From JBFFXF01 sp041569895 (GTDB taxonomy: Bacteria; Planctomycetota; UBA8108; JACQVS01): a DNA stretch of 21,322 nucleotides. Numbering within the stretch: position 1 is the stretch's first letter; every line of letters starts with the position of its first letter. The stretch is taken from contig JBFFXF010000110.1 of assembly GCA_041569895.1 (NCBI GenBank), positions 1 through 21,322 of the forward strand, given 5' to 3'. Positions 14,906 through 21,322 of the stretch are shown here, piece after piece. The position numbers and the translations under genes are program-made. The notes beneath the pieces were generated by a model that saw only the letters and a program-made list of their open reading frames with translations, was not told where the DNA came from and searched no databases.

Positions 14906-15038
14906 ATCGGTGTCGGAGTCGGAATCGGAGTCGGAATCGGAATCGGAGTCGGTATCGGTATCGGAATCGGAGTCGGATCTCGGAATCGGTGTCGGTGTCG
15001 GAATCGGCATCGGCATCGGATTCGGACATCGGATTCGG
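14906..15038 (+). repeat. TCGGAR/TCGGTR hexamer array
   Basis: More than twenty 6-bp units of TCGGAG, TCGGAA, TCGGTA, TCGGTG and TCGGCA follow the core copy B. It is the longest array in the window and reads open in several frames at once, encoding SE, GVGI or RYRN repeats on plus and DS, PT or RF repeats on minus. It lies 40 bp beyond the sulfatase stop codon. Confidence 0.95.
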
Positions 15039-15077
15039 TCTCCGACCTCCGACCCTGCTCTCCGCCTCCGCCCCCCC

Positions 15078-16910
<1,833 letters not shown>

Positions 16911-17028
16911 CGGCTACCTCCCGGACGGCGAGGGGGGGGAACGCGGCGTTCGGCGCGGCGCGGCGCGGCGCGGAAGTGCGCTCCGGCATCACGCCGCGCG
17001 TCGGATCCCCGTCGCAACCACCGTTGCA
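16911..17028. other. Intergenic region with G8 tract and CGGCG repeats upstream of the sulfatase
   Basis: This gap between adenine deaminase and sulfatase holds a run of eight G (16932-16939; eight C on the sulfatase coding strand), 22 bp before the sulfatase ATG, and about four and a half CGGCG units (16951-16973). The ribosome binding site GGGAGG is at 16917-16922. No terminator or promoter is recognisable. Confidence 0.7.
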
Positions 17029-18822
17029 TCATCCTGCGGACGCCGCCGGATGGGAAGCCCCGTCCGGCGCGCCATCGACGATCGCCTCGACGAATCGCGC
17101 GGTGGTGACGTCGACGAGACCGCGATCGGTGAGCTTGAGCTCGGGGATCACCGGGAGCGCGAGGAAGGAGAGGGTCATGAACGGGTTGGCGATCGAGCTG
17201 CCGAGGCGACGCGCCGCGTCGAGGGTCTCGCCGGCGGCGCGGGCGACATCGGCGAAGGGCCGCGGCGACATCAGCCCCGCCACGGGGAGCGGCGTCATCG
17301 CCTCGACGCGGCCGTCTCGCACCGCGACCATGCCGCCGCCCTCGCGCTCGAGAGCGCGGACGGCGACGCGCATGTCATGGTCGTCGATGCCGGCGACGAC
17401 GACGTTGTGCGAGTCGTGCGCCACGGTCGACGCGATGGCTCCCTCACGCAGGCCGAGCCCGCGAACGAAGGCGAGCCCGACGTTGCCGGTGGCGCGGTGG
17501 CGCTCGACGACGGCGATCTTCGCGATGTCACGCGCGGGATCGGCGACGGCGCTGCCGCCGACGACGCGCGCCGGCAGCACGCTCGAGCGGGTCAGAAGCT
17601 GGTCCGGCACCACGTCGATGACGCGCATCGACGATTCCTGGCCGCAGTCGATGAAGAGCTCGAGCGACTCGGCCCCGCCCGCGATGCGAAGCCGCGACGA
17701 GGGAGCCAGCGGGGCGGCCGGCAGCTCGGCGACGAGCTTGCCCTCGCGGGCCACCAGTCGGCCGTCGCGGAAGACCGCGTCCGCCCTGAAGTCCGTCAGG
17801 TCGTCGAGCACGACGACGTTCGCGCGGTAGCCCGGCGCGACCGCTCCGAGCCCGTCGAGGCCGAACCAGGTCGCCGGATTGAGCGTCACCAGGCGAATCG
17901 CCGTCGCCGGCGGCAGTCCGAGCTCGACGGCGCGGCGGAGCAGGCCGTCGACGTGGCCCGAGGCCGCGAGGTCGACGGGGAAGAGGTCGTCGGTTACCAG
18001 CGCGCAGCGCGAGAGCGTCTCGGGCGTCACCGCGGGCATCAGCGCCTCCATGTTGCGCGCCACGCTTCCCTCCCGAAGCATGACGAACATGCCGCGGGCG
18101 AGCTTCTCCATCGCCTCGTCGAGCGTGGTCGACTCGTGGTCGGAGGAGATCCCGGCCGATACGTACGCGCAGAGGTCGCGACCGGTGACGCCCGGTGCGT
18201 GACCGTCGACGGGGAGCTCGCGGCAGAGCCGGATCTTGGCCAGCAGGTCCGTGTCGCCGGCGATCACGCCCGGGAAGTTCATCACCTCGGCGAGACCGAG
18301 GATCCGCGGGTCGTCGAGGAGCATCGCGAGGTCGCCGGCCTCGAGCCGCGCGCCGGCGGTCTCGAGAGATGTCGACGGGACGCACGACGGCAGCATGAAC
18401 CGGACGTCGAGGGGCAGCCCGCGCGCCGATTCGATCATGTAGCGGATGCCGCCGACGCCGAGGACGTTGGCGATCTCGTGTGGATCCGCGATCACGGCCG
18501 TGGTGCCGGACGGCACCACGGCTCGCGCGAACTCGGACGGCGTCAGACAGGTCGATTCGATGTGGATGTGCGCGTCGATGAATCCCGGCACGACGAATCG
18601 CCCCGCGGCGTCGAAGACGCTGTCCGCGCCCGCCTCGCCATCGCCGTACTGGCCCACGCCGACGATGACTCCGCCCGCGACCGCGACGTCGGCGCGCTCG
18701 GTCTCACCGGTGAAGGTGTTGACGACATGCCCGCCGGCGATCACCAGATCCGGGGCCTCGTCGCCACGCGCGACGCGAATCCGCCGCTTCATCTCATTGA
18801 CCGTCGTCCGCCGTGTCGTCAC
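17029..18822 (-). CDS. ade: Adenine deaminase
   Basis: This 597-residue amidohydrolase converts adenine to hypoxanthine and ammonia in the cytoplasm (EC 3.5.4.2). It shows the family motifs PGFIDAHIHIES (H85, H87), DPHEIANVLG (113-122), SSDHE near 215, and the C-terminal domain segment FMTLSFLALPVIPELKLTDRG. The length matches E. coli Ade (588 residues). I chose the GTG at 18820-18822 because a GGAGG ribosome binding site lies 6-7 bp upstream; it overlaps the upstream phosphoribosyltransferase by 29 bp. An ATG at 18790-18792 would start 1 bp after that gene's stop but has a weaker site. With its neighbour it completes adenine salvage to IMP. Confidence 0.95.
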   Translation of the reverse strand: MTTRRTTVNEMKRRIRVARGDEAPDLVIAGGHVVNTFTGETERADVAVAGGVIVGVGQYGDGEAGADSVFDAAGRFVVPGFIDAHIHIESTCLTPSEFARAVVPSGTTAVIADPHEIANVLGVGGIRYMIESARGLPLDVRFMLPSCVPSTSLETAGARLEAGDLAMLLDDPRILGLAEVMNFPGVIAGDTDLLAKIRLCRELPVDGHAPGVTGRDLCAYVSAGISSDHESTTLDEAMEKLARGMFVMLREGSVARNMEALMPAVTPETLSRCALVTDDLFPVDLAASGHVDGLLRRAVELGLPPATAIRLVTLNPATWFGLDGLGAVAPGYRANVVVLDDLTDFRADAVFRDGRLVAREGKLVAELPAAPLAPSSRLRIAGGAESLELFIDCGQESSMRVIDVVPDQLLTRSSVLPARVVGGSAVADPARDIAKIAVVERHRATGNVGLAFVRGLGLREGAIASTVAHDSHNVVVAGIDDHDMRVAVRALEREGGGMVAVRDGRVEAMTPLPVAGLMSPRPFADVARAAGETLDAARRLGSSIANPFMTLSFLALPVIPELKLTDRGLVDVTTARFVEAIVDGAPDGASHPAASAG

Positions 18823-19399
18823 TCGTTTCCTCCGTTCTCACAACGCCGATGTACGGGAATGCCCGTCCTTCCTCGTCGAGATCCATTCCATAGCCCACGA
18901 CCCAGACGTCGTCCAACTCGAACCCGACGTGATCCGCCCGCAGTGACGCGGTTCGACAGCTCGGCTTGTCGAGGAGCACGCACGTGCGCACCGAGCGGGC
19001 CCCGGCGGCGCGAAGGCGCTCGACGACGGCCTCGAGGGACTGCCCCGAGTCGAGGATGTCGTCGACGAGGAGGACGTCCCGCCCGCGCACGTCAATGCGC
19101 GTGTCCTTGACGATCCGCACCTCCCTGCCCGCGTCCGTGCCGCTGCCGTAGTGCGACACGGCGATGAAGTCGACCGCCGGCGAGATACCGCGGCGCGCGA
19201 GGGCGCGGGCGAGGTCGGCCACGAAGACGTACGCGCCGTTGAGAAGCCCGAGGATGAGGGGCCTGGAATCGTCGAGGTGTCCGGCGATCTCCCCGGCGAG
19301 CTCGTCGACGCGGGCGCGGATCGCGTCCTCGCTGATGAGCACGTCGTGCTGGATCGGACGGACAGCGCCTCTCTCCTTGCTCGAGGTCCTCGGGGGCAT
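18794..19399 (-). CDS. hpt: Hypoxanthine phosphoribosyltransferase
   Basis: This 201-residue purine salvage enzyme joins hypoxanthine or guanine to PRPP to give IMP or GMP. The PRPP-binding motif VLLVDDILDSGQS (109-121), the pyrophosphate loop LLNGAYVF (52-59), the flexible-loop VSHYGSGT and the C-terminal VVGYGMDLDEEGR are all intact. I chose ATG at 19397-19399 because an AGGAGGG ribosome binding site precedes it by 9 bp; a longer frame to 19570 adds 57 residues of non-conserved sequence. It overlaps the adenine deaminase start, so the deaminase product would be handed to the enzyme encoded just before it. Confidence 0.94.
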   Translation of the reverse strand: MPPRTSSKERGAVRPIQHDVLISEDAIRARVDELAGEIAGHLDDSRPLILGLLNGAYVFVADLARALARRGISPAVDFIAVSHYGSGTDAGREVRIVKDTRIDVRGRDVLLVDDILDSGQSLEAVVERLRAAGARSVRTCVLLDKPSCRTASLRADHVGFELDDVWVVGYGMDLDEEGRAFPYIGVVRTEETSDDTADDGQ

Positions 19400-19595
19400 G
19401 GTCACGGGCCCTCCTGCGCCTTCGACTCGAAAAAAGTGCAATTTCCGTACCGCGGACCCGGGGCTCCCGCATCGGCGAGGGCGACCGTGGACCCTGGAAC
19501 AAGGGCATTTTCCCCCGGGGCGTGACCGTCCCGGCGGGCCGACCGGGAATCCGATGGCCGTTCTGTCCATCCCCGCGACACAGCGCGCGCGTCGA

Positions 19596-20351
19596 TCAGT
19601 CGCCGGGCCCGATGCCGGCGCAGGCCGCGAGCATCTCGGGACGCTCCGGCACCGCGTGCCACTCGTGGGGAATGGCCCGCATCAGGAACGCGCTGTCGAG
19701 CCGAGCCGCGCCGGGCGGAAACCGGATCTCGTCGTCGAAGAAGCTCGACTCGACCCGCGTCACGTCGAGGGGCTCGAGGTTCCACGACGAGGTCCGCAGC
19801 TCGAGGCCATCGAGGCCGCGGCGGGGATCGGGTGAGTATCCCACGGCGCCGGCGCGGAAGAACTCCGAGGCGTCCCGGAGCGACCCGAACACGGACTCCA
19901 GCGGAACGGCGCTCGCCACGCGGGCGTCGACGATGATCCGCGTCGCCCCGTCGTCGCTCTCCATCTCCACGCGGAACGAGTGGGCCGTCTCCCTGACGTC
20001 GAAGGCCGCGTGATTGTGGACGCCGGGGAAGAGCCGCCCGCCGACGAGGGAGTTCAGGCGGGATGAGGTGTCCCGTCGCGGGATGAACACGCCCTCGCGC
20101 CGTCCGCCGTCGCCGTCCCACTCGACGGCGATCCGGTGCGCGGCGTTCTCCGACGACAGCCCCACCGCAAGCGGCAGGACGCGCGGACGGACCGCCTCGA
20201 GCCGTATCAAACAGATGCCCCCCACCGCGCAGCCACCGACCAGCCGCGGCCGAAACGGCGGTGGCAGCAGGGGTCCGACCGCGAGCGGGTCGAGTCGGAA
20301 GTTGAGCAGAATGCGCCGGGCGATCACCCCCTGAATGACGGGAATTCTCAT
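19596..20351 (-). CDS. DUF2071 (YqjF-like) family protein
   Basis: This 251-residue protein matches the DUF2071/YqjF family, related in fold to acetoacetate decarboxylase, through segments such as LNFRLDPLAVGPLLPPPF, the central GVFIPRRDTSS and NSLVGGRLFPGVHNHA, and a C-terminal SSFFDDEIRFP. Members are uncharacterised. I chose the ATG at 20349-20351 because the family similarity starts there (MRIPVIQGVI) and a GGAGG ribosome binding site lies 5 bp upstream. Upstream ATG and in-frame starts (20361-20363, 20415-20417) have none. It is followed by a 196-bp gap before the phosphoribosyltransferase gene and is divergent from the lipoprotein gene. I see no signal peptide. Confidence 0.8.
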   Translation of the reverse strand: MRIPVIQGVIARRILLNFRLDPLAVGPLLPPPFRPRLVGGCAVGGICLIRLEAVRPRVLPLAVGLSSENAAHRIAVEWDGDGGRREGVFIPRRDTSSRLNSLVGGRLFPGVHNHAAFDVRETAHSFRVEMESDDGATRIIVDARVASAVPLESVFGSLRDASEFFRAGAVGYSPDPRRGLDGLELRTSSWNLEPLDVTRVESSFFDDEIRFPPGAARLDSAFLMRAIPHEWHAVPERPEMLAACAGIGPGD

Positions 20352-20549
20352 GTCGGCCTCCATGGAAACGGGCGACGACGGGACGGACGCCCCCTGTATC
20401 GAACCGCCAGGCACCACGCGTCTTCACTCGAAATACCCTCTCCGGTCGCTGGCCCCGGTTTTGCTGCCTCCGACGGGAAGAGCGGTCGTCGAGGGAAGGC
20501 CTGGAGCTGCAAGCGCTGCGGCGCTGAAGCGCGGAAAGGAGCACCGAGC

Positions 20550-21131
20550 ATGGCGGTTTTCAGCATGAAGGCACTCCTGAGGGCGACGCTCCTGTCGATC
20601 GGGTGCGTCTCGGCGGCGTTCCTCGGCTCCTGCGGGACCCCGGGCGGGCACCGCGCCGTGACGACCGAGGAGCTCGAGCCGTTCGAGTGCGGCACGGTCG
20701 CGAAGATTCACACACTGGGGGGAATCTTCCTCGCCAGTCAGCCGCAGCCAGACGACTTCAAGCAGGCCAAGCAGGGCGGCATCAAGACGGTCATCAACCT
20801 GAGGAAGAGCAGCGAGCTCCCCTGGGACGAGGCGGCGACCGTCGAGGCGCTCGGACTCGAGTACCACGCGATTCCGTTCGCCTCGCCCGCGGAGCTCTCG
20901 GACGGCGTCCTCGACAGTACACGAGCGCTGCTGAACGATCCGGCGAGGAAGCCGATCCTCCTCCATTGCAGCTCGGCGAACCGCGTCGGCGCCATCTGGC
21001 TCGCCCACCGCATGGTCGACGGCGGCCTGAGCTACGAGGACGCCGTCGCCGAGGCGAGAACGGTCGGCCTGAAGCTCCCGGCCTACGAGGCACGCGCCCG
21101 CGAGTACGCGGAGGCGCGCAAAAACCGGTGA
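20550..21131 (+). CDS. Lipoprotein with tyrosine-phosphatase-like domain (CX4R loop)
   Basis: This 193-residue protein has a lipoprotein signal: a basic start, a hydrophobic stretch and the lipobox LGSC (C28). The mature part begins with FLASQPQPDDFKQAKQGGIKTVINLR, the opening of the DUF442/dual-specificity phosphatase-like group, and has the loop HCSSANRVGAIW (C140 to R145). The spacing is CX4R, one residue shorter than CX5R of classical tyrosine phosphatases; the DUF442/BLH group is, as I recall, built this way. Activity is therefore uncertain. A GGAAAGGAG ribosome binding site precedes the ATG by 8 bp. A longer in-frame reading from 20136 runs through the divergent gene and is not supported. 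An inverted repeat follows the stop by 2 bp. Confidence 0.85.
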   Translation: MAVFSMKALLRATLLSIGCVSAAFLGSCGTPGGHRAVTTEELEPFECGTVAKIHTLGGIFLASQPQPDDFKQAKQGGIKTVINLRKSSELPWDEAATVEALGLEYHAIPFASPAELSDGVLDSTRALLNDPARKPILLHCSSANRVGAIWLAHRMVDGGLSYEDAVAEARTVGLKLPAYEARAREYAEARKNR

Positions 21132-21133
21132 GC

Positions 21134-21158
21134 CCGACCGATCGTATGCGTCGGTCGG
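21134..21158 (+). terminator. Hairpin directly after the lipoprotein gene
   Basis: CCGACCGA (21134-21141) pairs perfectly with TCGGTCGG (21151-21158) around a 9-nt loop, starting 3 bp after the stop codon. It has no T tract. The right arm runs into the first TCGG units of the array, so the hairpin is formed partly by repeat sequence, as at 5537-5568. Confidence 0.45.
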
Positions 21159-21238
21159 AGTCAGAATCGGTCATCGGCATCGGATCTCGGAGTCGGAATC
21201 GGAATCGGGGTCGGAGTCGGTCATCGGAGTCGGAGTCG
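21151..21238 (+). repeat. TCGGAR hexamer array
   Basis: Units of TCGGAG, TCGGAA and related variants, with TCGGTCA and TCGGCA interruptions, follow the lipoprotein gene. It is the start of a fourth composite region; no core copy lies between it and the window end. Confidence 0.9.
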
Positions 21239-21268
21239 GGCACGGGAACGGGAACGGGGACGGGGACG
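21237..21268 (+). repeat. CGGGMA hexamer array (G3N3/G4N2 pattern)
   Basis: Units of CGGGCA, CGGGAA and CGGGGA give five G runs of three or four bases with two- or three-base spacers, fitting a G-quadruplex pattern on the plus strand. It is followed by about 54 bp of unremarkable sequence to the window end. Confidence 0.9.
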
Positions 21269-21322
21269 GACCGGAACATCGCCCGGCCATCCCGCGAGCC
21301 CCTGCCGCCAAACCCCCTAACC

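Larger units (their letters stand above)
14682..15077. other. Gene-free interval filled with composite repeat element B
   Basis: This 396-bp gap between the 56-residue gene and the convergent sulfatase gene contains the full core repeat (14701-14885) and a long TCGGAR array (14906-15038). Two short frames inside the core (14701-14796 and 14793-14885) are discussed under findings; no ordinary protein gene is supported. No intrinsic terminator with a T tract is visible for either convergent gene. Confidence 0.8.

Noticed and set aside
19400..19570. 57-residue N-terminal extension of the phosphoribosyltransferase
   Set aside because: The family starts near the inner ATG, which has a strong ribosome binding site; the extension is low-complexity and has none. 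The 196-bp gap itself shows no other feature.
20352..20549. Divergent promoters between DUF2071 and the lipoprotein gene
   Set aside because: A promoter must exist here, but I could not find a -35/-10 pair with acceptable spacing on either strand, so none is annotated.

Overview
The window is a GC-rich stretch of bacterial chromosome with no RNA genes, insertion sequence or phage gene that I can see. A secreted formylglycine-type sulfatase with a C-terminal beta-sandwich, the large fused LplT-PlsC-Aas enzyme and long intergenic hexamer arrays together suggest Planctomycetota or a similar high-GC environmental lineage. This is an inference; the window contains no phylogenetic marker gene. Most genes start behind clear AGGAGG-like ribosome binding sites, and several neighbours overlap by 4 bp (ATGA), so translational coupling is common.

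Layout. (1) 375-5189, minus strand: an apparent operon of a small zinc-ribbon membrane protein, a DUF3187-type protein with an N-terminal export signal, and a three-domain fusion for lysophospholipid flipping and re-acylation. (2) 5652-11369, minus strand: a class V aminotransferase (AGXT type), a large unrecognised membrane-anchored protein coupled to it, then a NYN-OST-HTH RNA-binding or nuclease protein, a 32-residue very basic protein and an rRNA-methyltransferase-like protein of the RlmI/RlmK group. The last three form an RNA- and ribosome-flavoured cluster. (3) 11500-14329, plus strand: a complete BtuFCD/FecBCD-type ABC importer (binding protein, permease, ATPase, all overlapping by 4 bp), divergent from the aminotransferase, followed by a 56-residue orphan protein. 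(4) 15078-16910, minus strand: the sulfatase. (5) 17029-19399, minus strand: hypoxanthine phosphoribosyltransferase overlapping adenine deaminase, which together convert adenine to hypoxanthine to IMP. (6) 19596-20351, minus strand: a DUF2071 protein, divergent from a small lipoprotein with a phosphatase-like CX4R loop (20550-21131, plus strand).

The most unusual content is between the genes. A composite repeat family occurs downstream of gene 3' ends: CGGGMA hexamer arrays that fit a G-quadruplex pattern, a core of about 175 bp present in two clearly homologous copies (about 126-300 on minus, 14701-14885 on plus) and one partial copy (5406-5451), then 9-bp units of the form [A/C]CGCAGATT, then TCGGAR/TCGGTR hexamer arrays. 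All these arrays have periods of 6 or 9 bp, so all six frames stay open through them. One array has become the C-terminal tail of the sulfatase. Perfect hairpins lie at the edge of one array (5537-5568) and right after the lipoprotein stop codon (21134-21158).
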